64,000 nucleotides of DNA from CAJXNP01 sp050305935 (GCA_050305935.1 JBNLGG010000007.1:1-64000), one strand, 5' to 3'; positions 52,457 through 61,852 are shown, numbered from the stretch's first letter. Program-made: numbers and translations. Notes: generated from the letters alone by a model not told the origin.

Positions 52457-54217
52457 ATGAAAGCAATAATAAGAAACTTTTTAGTCTGGCGGATAAGGCA
52501 TATCAATAATAAAACTTTTGGGATGATCCTTGCAGGTGTTATTGGTGCGATAGCCGGATCGGCGGCTGTTGTATTGAAACTTTCCGTCCATGGCATTGAA
52601 CACCTTCTTTTTGAACTGAGGTTTGACCTGCTAAAATATATTTATCCTCTTTTCGGAATCATCATTACTATTCTAATCTCCAGGTATTTCATGGGCGAAA
52701 AACTGGGCCATGGTGTCTCTGACATCCTGTTTTCCATATCCAGAAAATCAAGCCTCCTGAAACCCAATAAAATGTATACGAGAATCATCACAAGTGCTTT
52801 TACAGTAGGTTTTGGGGGATCTGTTGGGCTTGAGGCGCCTATTGTGGTAACGGGATCGGCTATCGGGTCAAACATCGGTCAACTGATGCATATGGATTAT
52901 AAGCAGCGAACTGTTTTGATAGGTTGCGGGGCCGCCGGTGCTATTGCGGGAATTTTCAACAGTCCGATTGCCGGGGTAATATTTGCGAGTGAAGTGATAT
53001 TGGCAGGGATCAGCTTTGCTTCGTTCATTCCACTTTTAATTGCCGCAGTGTGTGGATCATTGGTTTCTTTAATGATGTTGGGGGATGATATACTGTTTTC
53101 ATTTAATATCCGCGATGCTTTTAGCACACAGGATACACCATACTACATCTTACTTGGAATTCTTTGTGGCTTGTTGTCTGTGTATTTCACGCGTACCACT
53201 TATTTCATCGAAGTTTATATCACAAAGATCAAAAATTACCTGACTAGAGGGGTTGTTGGCGGACTGGTACTGGCGGCTTGCATCTTCTTTCTTCCTCCTA
53301 TTTATGGTGAAGGATATGGGTTTATAAAGACCTTATTATCCGGAAATATTGAAAAGGTTCTTTCTTATCATCTCATGGGATACGAACTCTCCAACACCTT
53401 GAATTTATGGGTGTTTTTTATTGGGATGCTTATCATCAAGCCCATCGCCTCCTCGGTCACTATCGGCGCAGGGGGTAGTGGCGGAATTTTTGGCCCATCC
53501 CTCTTTTTAGGCGGAGTGGCGGGATTTACATTTTCTAATTTCCTTAATACAGTCAGTGGAGGCGCTGTTACCAGTTTAAGCAATTTTACACTGGCGGGGA
53601 TGTGTGGCGTCATGAGCGGAGTCCTTCATGCCCCTCTTACCGCCATCTTCCTGATAGCAGAAATCACTGGGGGATATACCCTATTTGTACCACTAATGAT
53701 CGTTTCAGCAATTAGCTATATCACCAGTTCCTACTTTGAAAGTTATTCCATGTATACCAAAAACCTGATTGAACGCGGGGAATACATTCCTCACGATAAG
53801 GATCTTCAGTTGCTGAGTAAAATAAACCTAACACATATTATTGAAAAGGATCTCCTTACTATTCACCCGGATAAGACACTGGGTGATTTGGTAAAAATCG
53901 TCAAAAAATCAAAAAGAAATATTTTCCCGGTGGTGGACGAAAAAGGAAGGCTCCACGGAATTATCACACTGGACGACATCAGGGAATTGATGTTTGACGA
54001 GAAGGAAAGAAATGAAATTTATATCAACTCGATCATGCATGATCCGCCGGATTATATTTCGTCCATGGAAGATATGAATGTGGTGATGACTAAATTCGAG
54101 CGGTCAGAAGCCTGGAACCTTCCTGTCATCGACAATGGCAAATATGTAGGGCTGGTTTCCAAGTCCAGGGTATTCAATACCTACCGCTCAAAACTTCGTC
54201 AAGATAAGGCTGAATAA
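52457..54217 (+). CDS. ClC-type chloride channel/transporter with CBS domains
   Basis: 586 aa; about 440 aa of membrane domain then two CBS domains (about 455-580). The selectivity motif GSGIP is replaced by GHGVS (84-88), the gating glutamate is retained as Glu126 in GLEAP, and GSGGIFGPSLFLGG (third motif) is normal. In the FASEV segment (about 177-181) Val180 occupies the place where H+/Cl- exchangers carry a proton-path Glu (after Glu179), so a channel or different coupling is possible. Anion identity is not certain. Confidence 0.88.
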   Translation: MKAIIRNFLVWRIRHINNKTFGMILAGVIGAIAGSAAVVLKLSVHGIEHLLFELRFDLLKYIYPLFGIIITILISRYFMGEKLGHGVSDILFSISRKSSLLKPNKMYTRIITSAFTVGFGGSVGLEAPIVVTGSAIGSNIGQLMHMDYKQRTVLIGCGAAGAIAGIFNSPIAGVIFASEVILAGISFASFIPLLIAAVCGSLVSLMMLGDDILFSFNIRDAFSTQDTPYYILLGILCGLLSVYFTRTTYFIEVYITKIKNYLTRGVVGGLVLAACIFFLPPIYGEGYGFIKTLLSGNIEKVLSYHLMGYELSNTLNLWVFFIGMLIIKPIASSVTIGAGGSGGIFGPSLFLGGVAGFTFSNFLNTVSGGAVTSLSNFTLAGMCGVMSGVLHAPLTAIFLIAEITGGYTLFVPLMIVSAISYITSSYFESYSMYTKNLIERGEYIPHDKDLQLLSKINLTHIIEKDLLTIHPDKTLGDLVKIVKKSKRNIFPVVDEKGRLHGIITLDDIRELMFDEKERNEIYINSIMHDPPDYISSMEDMNVVMTKFERSEAWNLPVIDNGKYVGLVSKSRVFNTYRSKLRQDKAE

Positions 54218-54500
54218 TTACTTCTTTTTAACATTTGAAATTTGCAACAAAACACAAAAATCGTTGTAAACGTCCCAATTAATTTTTTGTTAAAAAAAAT
54301 TTAAAAAAAGTTCTTGCTAAAATGTAAGTACATAAAAATGAGTAACTTATCCACAAAAGCAATGGTTTAAATTTATTTTGTAACCAATTGATTAGCAATT
54401 TGTTGTAATGTTTTTTATTTATTTTGTGGATAACTTATCGTTTTTGTGGATAACTTTTTTTCACTTAACAATTTCATAATTTTGTTTATGGTCATATCGA
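54218..54500. other. oriC: Candidate chromosomal replication origin (oriC)
   Basis: AT-rich spacer with three exact DnaA boxes (TTATCCACA): 54347-54355 on the plus strand, and TGTGGATAA at 54425-54433 and 54445-54453, so the last two point the same way and are 20 bp apart within a direct repeat (TTTTGTGGATAACTT at 54422-54436 and 54442-54456). To the left, 54283-54314 is a nearly pure A/T tract (long T then A runs) suitable as a duplex-unwinding element. By chance one 9-mer would be expected about once per 130 kb on both strands; three fall in 107 bp. No dnaA gene is in the window. Confidence 0.6.
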
Positions 54501-54689
54501 CACTAAGTGAAATTTTTAACAGACTGATTAATTTAGTCACGTACATATTCAAAGATTTTCTTACACGCTCGACTACCTTAAAAAAAAGGTACTGCTCACC
54601 TCCAAAATTACCATTCATATAATATTTAGTCGTCCCATTAATAATCGGTGTTATGTCATTCCCAATCTTATTAAATTAGACCCTGGCTG
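54501..54689. other. Right part of the origin-candidate spacer
   Basis: AT-rich sequence without a supported gene. A 67-codon minus-strand frame (54415-54618) runs through the DnaA boxes and has no domain or signal peptide, so is not accepted. The promoter of the downstream thioredoxin gene should lie here. Confidence 0.4.
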
Positions 54690-55181
54690 ATGAATTTTAA
54701 CATGAAGAGGTTTATACCTATCATCCCCTCTACTATTTTATTTGTTGTGGCATCTTTTGCCCAGGAAGTAAAGGTCATTAAATACCCGGAACTACTAACA
54801 ATGATGGAGGAAGATCATTCGGATAAATTAATCATCTATAATTTTTGGGCCACTTGGTGCGCTCCGTGTGTCAAAGAAATGCCCCATTTTGATAAGGCAA
54901 ACAGTGAAGATAACGTGAAAGTAAAGTTTGTCTCATTCGATGACATTAATAAAATGGAAGACCGGGTTATTCCCTTCCTAAAGCGAAAAGGTATCCAATC
55001 CGAAGTTTTCTTGCTGGATGAAACCGACTATAATGAATTCATAGACAAAATCGACAAGCGATGGTCTGGAGCTATTCCTGCTACCATCGTGTTCAACAAT
55101 AACACGGGTGAAAAACTCTTTTTTGAAAAGGAATTTTCGGAAGATGAATTGAAAACTTTAATTAGAAACCAACTCAATTAA
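54690..55181 (+). CDS. Exported thioredoxin-family protein
   Basis: 163 aa from the ATG at 54690; an ATG at 54702 would start the signal peptide at MKRFIPIIPS. Signal about 5-24, then a thioredoxin domain with the active site FWATWCAPC (C57, C60) and cis-Pro in AIPATIVFNN. Periplasmic disulfide reduction likely. The next gene, a redoxin, starts 4 nt after its stop: an operon pair. Confidence 0.88.
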   Translation: MNFNMKRFIPIIPSTILFVVASFAQEVKVIKYPELLTMMEEDHSDKLIIYNFWATWCAPCVKEMPHFDKANSEDNVKVKFVSFDDINKMEDRVIPFLKRKGIQSEVFLLDETDYNEFIDKIDKRWSGAIPATIVFNNNTGEKLFFEKEFSEDELKTLIRNQLN

Positions 55182-55185
55182 CAAA

Positions 55186-55791
55186 ATGAAACTGACATAC
55201 ACATTATTAGGAGTGTTCACGCTATTGTTGTTTCTAAACAATACGGTGAACACCTCGGAGTTGAAAGTAGGTGACAAAGCACCGGACTTTTCCCTCAAGA
55301 ATGTTGATGGGAAATTGGTATCACTTGATCAATACAAAGATGCAAAAGGATACATCGTTATTTTTACCTGCAATACCTGCCCATACGCGATTGCCTATGA
55401 AGACCGGATAATCGAATTGCACAATAAGTTTGCGTCAAAAGGATACCCGGTAGTGGCTATTAATCCAAATGACCCAAATGTCCAACCGGGAGATTCCTTT
55501 GATAAAATGAAAGCCCGGGCCAAGAAAAAAAACTTTCCCTTTGCCTATTTGATGGATGAAACGCAGGAAACCACCCTGGCCTATGGAGCAACGAGAACTC
55601 CCCATGTTTTTATTTTGGATAAAGCATTGACAGTTAAATATATCGGAGCAATTGATAACAACCACACTGATGCAAGTGCAGCGGATAAGAAATATGTGGA
55701 GGATGCTATCGAAGCAATGATCGATAGTAAAAACCCGGATCCTGATTTCACCAAAGCAATTGGCTGTACTATTAAGTGGAAAAAAAGCTAA
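55186..55791 (+). CDS. Exported redoxin-family (AhpC/TSA-like) protein
   Basis: 201 aa with a signal peptide (about 1-20). GDKAPDFSLKNVDGKLVSL leads into a thioredoxin fold with C62-N-T-C65-P-Y, an unusual CxxCP variant, and a third cysteine near the C-terminus (AIGCTIKW) that might resolve a disulfide. The family includes TlpA/ResA-like thiol-reductases of cytochrome c maturation and peroxiredoxins; I cannot decide which. Overlaps the convergent LETM1-related gene by 4 nt. Confidence 0.85.
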   Translation: MKLTYTLLGVFTLLLFLNNTVNTSELKVGDKAPDFSLKNVDGKLVSLDQYKDAKGYIVIFTCNTCPYAIAYEDRIIELHNKFASKGYPVVAINPNDPNVQPGDSFDKMKARAKKKNFPFAYLMDETQETTLAYGATRTPHVFILDKALTVKYIGAIDNNHTDASAADKKYVEDAIEAMIDSKNPDPDFTKAIGCTIKWKKS

Positions 55792-57077
55792 TCGTCCTCC
55801 GAGAAAGCACTCGGAAATGCACCGGGAGGCAACATTTTTAATAGGATCGGCAAGGTGATAAAGGTAAATGGAAGCGCAATTATGACGAATGTGGGAATCG
55901 TCTTCAGCACATCGATTAATTGCGTTTTTACTTTTATTTTTTCCTCATCGGTAAGTTCATGCTTGGTGGCTTTCCTGAGAAGCATCATTAGCTCTTTGCT
56001 TTCTTTCAGTTCTTTTTCTACCGCTTTTTTGTTTTTAACCAGCAACTTCCCTACCCGACTTGCGAATTGATCACGGACAATTTGGAAATTGTGCTTTGAC
56101 TGTAAAAAGTGAACCTGTTCCCAATTGGTAATGACAAACGATTCAATCGCTAGCAGGCTGCTTTCCAGCTCTTCTTCAGTAAAATGTAGTTTCTTCGCCA
56201 GTTTATTCAGATAGTCCTTTTCCATCTCCTTTACTTCCTTGTCAGACCAGATGGTAAGCATGGCCAGCTCTAGCAAGTATTTTCGCATCAACCAACTATC
56301 AACGTGCGGAAAGTCAATGTCGTCAATTTTGATCCTGGTAGTAAGGTATTCCCTGGCCTCTTTCTCGGCTGAAGGTGAAAGGCCTGCAGATTGGAGAAAG
56401 AATTTATACAGTTTTTTTTCTTCGTAGCCAATAGCCTGATCAGCCTGTGACGCAGAAGCAATGATTTTCAAAATCGCCAGACGCAGCTTTTCCTGCTGGA
56501 TTTCAAAATCGTCCAGGGTAATAAGACCATCTTTTTTTTGCAGCCAAAGCCCGTAGAAATACACGTCCAAAAACAACAAGCTATTGTAGAAAAACCCAGC
56601 CCAAAAATTGCGTTTCAACCCCGATTTTACCCTAACCCGGCTTTGAATTAAATCCTCGGCGATCAGAATCTCATTTTTCCTTTTTCCGAAAAGTGTCTTT
56701 TCCTTGATATTGATCTGTGGATGGGTAACCTGGTAATACTCTACCAGCTCTTTTACCGAATCATATACAAGGTCCTTGATATTGTTCTGATAGCCGGATT
56801 CGCGCAAGAGGTAGGAATTATGGATAAAGCTGTCGAATAAAATAAAGGAAAGTTTTTCCCGTTCATTCCAATATTTCATTTTGACATTATAATTTCCGGC
56901 GGGCTGTAAAGGATGGCCGTACATTAATCCGGTTGGCTGGATAAGACGATAAAAATTTTTATCAAAGTCCTTTTCCACCCTGGAAGCAAATGGCTGCTCA
57001 CCATATTTCAATTTCAAAATTACGCCTTCCAAAAAATCGGCATAACTTCTAATCCACCCTTTATTCTTGGGCCTCAT
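55788..57077 (-). CDS. LETM1-related protein (TerB-like middle, LETM1-like C-terminus)
   Basis: 429 aa. Middle (about 200-300) is helical with TerB-like acidic motifs (SQADQAIGYEEKKLYKFFL, LTIWSDKEVKEMEKDYLNKL). C-terminal about 350-429 matches the LETM1-like ribosome-binding domain (KELMMLLRKATKHELTDEEK, then a membrane-like VIIALPFTFITLPILLKMLPPGAFP). Comparable Bacteroidota proteins are annotated LETM1-related biofilm-associated; the true function is unknown. One membrane helix near the end. Confidence 0.8.
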   Translation of the reverse strand: MRPKNKGWIRSYADFLEGVILKLKYGEQPFASRVEKDFDKNFYRLIQPTGLMYGHPLQPAGNYNVKMKYWNEREKLSFILFDSFIHNSYLLRESGYQNNIKDLVYDSVKELVEYYQVTHPQINIKEKTLFGKRKNEILIAEDLIQSRVRVKSGLKRNFWAGFFYNSLLFLDVYFYGLWLQKKDGLITLDDFEIQQEKLRLAILKIIASASQADQAIGYEEKKLYKFFLQSAGLSPSAEKEAREYLTTRIKIDDIDFPHVDSWLMRKYLLELAMLTIWSDKEVKEMEKDYLNKLAKKLHFTEEELESSLLAIESFVITNWEQVHFLQSKHNFQIVRDQFASRVGKLLVKNKKAVEKELKESKELMMLLRKATKHELTDEEKIKVKTQLIDVLKTIPTFVIIALPFTFITLPILLKMLPPGAFPSAFSEDD

Positions 57078-57339
57078 ATGTCTTTCTTTTAAGCAATATA
57101 TTCTTTGGATAATTTACACAATAAATAAGGAATTTATCTTGTATTTGCCATTGTATGGGTCTCAATTTATCACAATGGACAATAAAATCGTGCCAGGCTC
57201 TATTCTGCCATGCGGTTTAACAAGGTTGCATCACAAATTGTCCTCGTAAGGGTCTTGTTAAAAATAGCTGTTATGATAAAAAAATCGATAGGGAAGTTTT
57301 GGGGGTTGGGGTTAGGTTTGGTTGGTTATTTCGGGGCGA

Positions 57340-57768
57340 CTAAACCTTCAGCTTGAAGGCTTCTTTAGTCTGTCTTTTTACTATTTCGTGCTGATGTGAA
57401 TTATGAATCGCCAGGGAAGGGAGATATGCCTCACTTTCAGCCAGCATCTTGCTGTGTTTCAATTTCTTCATTAACAGTTTAAGAGGAGTTAAAATCTTGC
57501 TGATACTTTCCACCAGATCGACATCCTTTTTAATTTCCGGGACATCCACATTTTTGGGCACCAGTTCAGGGGACTCCTTGGCCAATTTCAGGCATTCGTG
57601 AACAAAATGAATAGTGTTTGATTTCATCTTAGGAAGTGACGCTCTTTCTTCCGGGCTTAAGACTACTAACTCAGGGAGCTTCCTGTTAATAAAATCAATG
57701 GCTCCTAATATTTCCTTTACATCTTCCTCTGGGATTTGTGTGCTGATTAAATTACTGTATGCAACCAT
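57340..57768 (-). CDS. Uncharacterised helical protein
   Basis: 142 aa, no signal peptide, mostly helical and charged (QIPEEDVKEILGAIDFINRKLPEL, ESISKILTPLKLLMKKLKHSKML). No family recognised. The 262-bp spacer upstream toward the LETM1-related gene contains a G-rich run (57301-57325). Confidence 0.6.
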   Translation of the reverse strand: MVAYSNLISTQIPEEDVKEILGAIDFINRKLPELVVLSPEERASLPKMKSNTIHFVHECLKLAKESPELVPKNVDVPEIKKDVDLVESISKILTPLKLLMKKLKHSKMLAESEAYLPSLAIHNSHQHEIVKRQTKEAFKLKV

Positions 57769-57876
57769 AATAGTATTTTTTTTTGTTTCAAAAAGGAGGA
57801 GACAAAATTTACTATATCTCTTTATTATAAACAGAAAAATTTACCCCACTGGTTTCAGCATGTAAGGAATATTCTT

Positions 57877-58779
57877 TTATTTTTTTAACTTTTTTCGATT
57901 TATGAGAATAATACCCGTGATGATAATAGTCAATCCTACTATATGCTGAAATTTAATCGTCTCATTGTCAATAATTCCCCAAAAAATTGCAAATATTGGA
58001 ATCAAATAGGTAACACTGCTGGAGAAGACCGCCGAGCTGATCTTTACCATCGTGTTAAATAGGAAGAGAGCTACTCCCGTACCTGCCATACCAAGCACCG
58101 CCACAGAGAGCAAAGACCACCAGATTTCACCCTCCCAATGCAGCCCGGTAAAAGGTGTAAATACCAAAAGGAAAACGAGAGCCAGTGGCATCACCATGCA
58201 AATAGATATGACAGTGATCTGTGTGGATTTTACTCTCAACAATTTATGCTTGATAAGGTTTAGATTGATTCCATACATCAAGGTGGCCAGTATCACAAAA
58301 AAAGAGTAGAAATTGATAGAGGTAAGTTGATCGAATGAAAACCCGGCGATCAGGATAAATGAGCCAACCAATCCCAACGCCACCCCGAAAAATGAATTCC
58401 TCTCTACTTTTTGCCTAAAAAACAAAGCCCCGACGACTAGCACCATCGTAGGAGTCAGGGAGTTTAACAATCCGGCCACCGAACTATTAATTCTGGTTTG
58501 AGCAAGGGCAAATAGAATAGCCGGAACAAATGACCCGGTTAATCCCACAAAAAAAAGGTATTTAATCTCCTCCTTTTTTAAACCTTTGAGGTTTTTGAAA
58601 ATAAATGGCAGTAAAAAGAGCGAGGCAAAAATAACCCTTAAGGCTCCCACCATAGGTGCTGTGAAGCCCAACAAGCTTTTCTTAATCAGAATAAATGAAC
58701 TCCCCCAGACAATGGAAAGTGTAACAAGCAAAATCCAGGCAAGAAGATCGTCATTCCTGCTTTCGGGATTTTCGCTCAT
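57877..58779 (-). CDS. EamA-family transporter (DMT superfamily)
   Basis: 300 aa, ten membrane segments in two EamA halves (about 12-145 and 155-295). Motifs: WGSSFILIKKSL near the start, NSLTPTMVLVVGALFF and the second-half SSAVFSSSVTYLIPIFAIFWGI. Likely an exporter of amino acids, purines or metabolites; substrate unknown. Its ATG overlaps the stop of dusB (4 nt). Confidence 0.9.
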   Translation of the reverse strand: MSENPESRNDDLLAWILLVTLSIVWGSSFILIKKSLLGFTAPMVGALRVIFASLFLLPFIFKNLKGLKKEEIKYLFFVGLTGSFVPAILFALAQTRINSSVAGLLNSLTPTMVLVVGALFFRQKVERNSFFGVALGLVGSFILIAGFSFDQLTSINFYSFFVILATLMYGINLNLIKHKLLRVKSTQITVISICMVMPLALVFLLVFTPFTGLHWEGEIWWSLLSVAVLGMAGTGVALFLFNTMVKISSAVFSSSVTYLIPIFAIFWGIIDNETIKFQHIVGLTIIITGIILINRKKLKK

Positions 58780-59774
58780 ACCGGGATTATTTTGGCATTT
58801 TCAAACTCTCGACTAATTTCGTCCAGCGTCTCCATCACCTCCTCGTAGGATTCTGTTTCGACTAATTTTGTTCGGTAGGATTTAAAGTTGGGTAATCCTT
58901 TGAAATAATTGGTGTAATGCCTCCTCATCTCAAACAAGCCCTTGCGCTCACCCTTCCATTCCACAGAAAAGTTCAGATGTTTTTTGGCCACATTGACCCT
59001 TTCCTTGATGTCGGGAGGAGATAAATTTTCACCTGTCTTAAAAAAATGTTTGATCTCATTAAATATCCAGGGGTAGCCAATGCTGGCCCGGCCAATCATA
59101 ATGCCGTCGACCCCAAAAGTGTTCCTGTATTCCAATGCCTTTTCTGCAGAATCGATATCACCATTCCCAAATATTGGAATATGGATGTCCTGGTGATTTT
59201 TCACTTCGGCAATGTATGACCAGTCAGCGCTACCCTTGTACATTTGCTGGCGCGTACGACCGTGAATAGTTAACGCCTGGATACCCACATCCTGAAGCCT
59301 TTTTGCCACCTCAATGATCTTTATGTTTTTTTCATCCCAGCCCAACCTGGTTTTTACTGTCACTGGTTTATTGACCCGCTTGACGATTTCGTCTGTCATC
59401 GCCTGCATCTTGGGAAGGTCTAGCAAGATCCCGGCTCCAGCGCCTTTGCAAGCCACCTTTTTTACCGGGCAACCATAGTTGATATCTATGATCTCGGGGT
59501 TGGCTTCCTCAGCAATGGACGCCGCTTCGCGCATCGATTCTATTTTATCCCCAAAAATCTGAATGCCAATAGGCCGCTCGTAGTCATAGATGTCCAGTTT
59601 CTGAACACTCTTATCAGCATCCCTGATCAGACCCTCCGCCGAGATAAATTCTGTGAACATCAGGTCAGCACCATTTTCCTTGCAAACAGCACGAAAAGGC
59701 GGATCACTCACATCTTCCATCGGGGCAAGTAACAGGGGAAACTCACCTAACTCTACATTTCCAATCTTAACCAC
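58776..59774 (-). CDS. dusB: tRNA-dihydrouridine synthase B
   Basis: 332 aa, starting at a GTG (59774) with no better upstream ATG. FMN-dependent TIM barrel that reduces uridines in the tRNA D-loop. LLLAPMEDVSDPPFRAVC at the N-terminus, catalytic Cys102 in INYGCPVKKV, KTRLGWDE and GDIDSAEKAL, plus GIMIGRASIGYPWIF, are present. Translationally coupled to the DMT transporter downstream. Confidence 0.93.
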   Translation of the reverse strand: MVKIGNVELGEFPLLLAPMEDVSDPPFRAVCKENGADLMFTEFISAEGLIRDADKSVQKLDIYDYERPIGIQIFGDKIESMREAASIAEEANPEIIDINYGCPVKKVACKGAGAGILLDLPKMQAMTDEIVKRVNKPVTVKTRLGWDEKNIKIIEVAKRLQDVGIQALTIHGRTRQQMYKGSADWSYIAEVKNHQDIHIPIFGNGDIDSAEKALEYRNTFGVDGIMIGRASIGYPWIFNEIKHFFKTGENLSPPDIKERVNVAKKHLNFSVEWKGERKGLFEMRRHYTNYFKGLPNFKSYRTKLVETESYEEVMETLDEISREFENAKIIPV

Positions 59775-59807
59775 GTTTCAAAATTTTGACGTAAATTTAG
59801 CGCAATT

Positions 59808-60770
59808 ATGGAAAATATTAATGCCGAAAGACTGGTAGCGCACCACCGCAACCCATTTTTGTCGCTTTTTGTCTTCATTCTTCTATTTGTCGGGTCGCTT
59901 ATAGTAGGTTCAGGAATTGCGCAACTGTTTATGAGCATTACCACGGGAATCAACCAGCATGACCTTCTACTTCCAGGCGCAGCCATTGATTTGTCCCTTC
60001 AGGAAAAATACTCCATTCTCATAAATCAGGGGCTTATTTCCTTAATCACCTTCCTTCTTCCACCAGTGCTTTTTTTTACTTTGTACAATAAATGCCAAAT
60101 CAAGGATTTGATTTCGACGAATTATCAGGATGCAAAACCCTATCTCGTGGGAGGGCTGATATTGCTAAGTTTTTTTGTGGTAAATTCTTTTTTCATTGAT
60201 CTTAATGAAAGTATGAAATTACCAGAGTCGATGGCTACTCTTGAAAAAGCTATCCGCGACTTGGAAGATCAGCTAAAAACTCTGACCAAGATATTGACAT
60301 CTTTTGAAACTCCTACATACTTCCTTGTTTCGATAGTGGTGGTGGCTGTGCTACCTGCCATAGGAGAGGAATTAATATTCAGGGGCTTGCTGCAAAATAT
60401 TTTCAGGCAGATTTTCCGCAACTACCACGTTGCTATCTGGGTAGCTGCCTTTATTTTCAGCGCCATTCATTTCCAGTTTTATGGATTTCTGCCACGTATG
60501 TTATTGGGGGCATTATTCGGTTACCTATATGTGTGGTCGGGCAATATCCTCCTGCCCATGCTGGCACATTTTTTAAACAATTTCCTTTCTCTCGCACTTT
60601 TATATGTGTACCAGTTAAACTTGACCGACGTAGACATTGAATCCAGCGAAGCCCCACCTGTCTGGGTTATCGGTTTGTTTACCAGCATATTTATTTTTCT
60701 AATGTATTATTTCTACCGCTACTTTTCTGAATTGAATCGAAAAAATGGGAAACTGGAAAAAGGTGTTTGA
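59808..60770 (+). CDS. CPBP-family intramembrane glutamic/metalloprotease
   Basis: 320 aa, about eight membrane segments. CPBP (Abi/CAAX) motifs: EELIFRGLLQNI (Glu-Glu and Arg), FSAIHFQF (first His) and LAHFLNNF (second His). Function in lantibiotic/colicin self-immunity or protein processing in other species; unknown here. First gene of a run with DUF2007 (overlap 26 nt) and cdsA. Confidence 0.9.
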   Translation: MENINAERLVAHHRNPFLSLFVFILLFVGSLIVGSGIAQLFMSITTGINQHDLLLPGAAIDLSLQEKYSILINQGLISLITFLLPPVLFFTLYNKCQIKDLISTNYQDAKPYLVGGLILLSFFVVNSFFIDLNESMKLPESMATLEKAIRDLEDQLKTLTKILTSFETPTYFLVSIVVVAVLPAIGEELIFRGLLQNIFRQIFRNYHVAIWVAAFIFSAIHFQFYGFLPRMLLGALFGYLYVWSGNILLPMLAHFLNNFLSLALLYVYQLNLTDVDIESSEAPPVWVIGLFTSIFIFLMYYFYRYFSELNRKNGKLEKGV

Positions 60771-60951
60771 CACAGAAATAATGCATAAGGCGGAAATCGT
60801 AAAAGGAGTATTGATGGAGCATGATATACCCGCCGTGATCATCGATAAGAAAGATTCCTACTATAAATTTGGGCATTACGAAGTAATGGTAGAGATTGAA
60901 CATGTTTTAAATGCAATAAAGATCATTCAGGATGAAATCCAATTTGGATAA
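60745..60951 (+). CDS. DUF2007-family putative signal-transducing protein
   Basis: 68 aa. W-KKVFDTEIMHKAEIVKGVL followed by DIPAVIIDKKDSYYK and VMVEIEHVLNAIKII matches the DUF2007 alpha/beta fold (PII-like shape). Possibly a regulator of the adjacent membrane enzymes. Its end overlaps cdsA by 20 nt, so translation is coupled. Confidence 0.88.
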   Translation: MGNWKKVFDTEIMHKAEIVKGVLMEHDIPAVIIDKKDSYYKFGHYEVMVEIEHVLNAIKIIQDEIQFG

Positions 60952-61762
60952 ACTAAGTAATCTGACACAAAGGATCATCGTGGGTCTGGCAGGGGTAGCT
61001 ATTTTAATAACCGCAGTAGTTTTCAGCCAGTGGACCTATTTAATTCTCTTTTCCTTAATTACCGTATTGTCAATTCTTGAGTTCTATAAATTGACAGGGC
61101 TTGACGGAATGTTCCCGCTGAAATTCTGGGGAGCCTTATCTGCCATACTATTGGTAATTGTTTCCTTCCTGGTAGGCGCCCAACTGCTCGATCCAAAATA
61201 CTATTACATAATACTTCCCGTTGCCACCAGCACCTTTTTTATTAAGCTTTACAGCAAGCGGGATTCAAAACCCTTTACCAGCATTGCCTTTACCTTCCTC
61301 GGGATTTTATACATAGGGGTTCCCTTTTCATTATTAAATATAATCGCCTTTCATTTTGGCAAATACAATTACCAAATTATCCTCGGTATGCTCCTGCTGA
61401 TATGGGCCAGCGATACCGGCGCTTATTTTGCCGGAACGAAATTCGGTAAGACCAAACTTTTTGAGAGGGTTTCACCAAAGAAATCCTGGGAGGGTTTTGT
61501 AGGTGGTGCCGTCCTCAACTTGGTGATTGCCTTGATATTGGCCCATTTTTTTGAAATACTTCCCACTTGGAAATGGATTGCCATTGGGATGATTACTGTT
61601 ATCGGTGGTACTTACGGCGATTTAGTGGAATCCCTATTCAAAAGAAGCATAGAAATCAAGGACTCCGGTCGCACACTTCCTGGTCACGGAGGTTTCCTTG
61701 ATCGTTTCGATGGCCTGCTACTGGCTATTCCTTTCATCATTGCATTCCTTAAACTTTTATAG
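60932..61762 (+). CDS. cdsA: Phosphatidate cytidylyltransferase
   Basis: 276 aa, about seven to eight membrane segments. The CDP-DAG synthase signature is in two parts: SPKKSWEGFVGG and SLFKRSIEIKDSG then LPGHGGFLDRFDGLL. It activates phosphatidic acid with CTP for phospholipid synthesis. Third gene of the CPBP-DUF2007-cdsA cluster; a Psd gene follows after the glutamate dehydrogenase. Confidence 0.94.
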   Translation: MKSNLDKLSNLTQRIIVGLAGVAILITAVVFSQWTYLILFSLITVLSILEFYKLTGLDGMFPLKFWGALSAILLVIVSFLVGAQLLDPKYYYIILPVATSTFFIKLYSKRDSKPFTSIAFTFLGILYIGVPFSLLNIIAFHFGKYNYQIILGMLLLIWASDTGAYFAGTKFGKTKLFERVSPKKSWEGFVGGAVLNLVIALILAHFFEILPTWKWIAIGMITVIGGTYGDLVESLFKRSIEIKDSGRTLPGHGGFLDRFDGLLLAIPFIIAFLKLL

Positions 61763-61852
61763 ATTTCGCAAATTGTATATCATTTTGATGACATAGATTA
61801 GATTATTCATAATATTTTGATCTGTATCACTTAAAGTCTCAAATTGCTTTCC

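Noticed and set aside
54415..54618. 67-aa minus-strand frame in the origin-like spacer
   Set aside because: It reads through two DnaA boxes and AT-rich sequence with biased composition; no family likeness.
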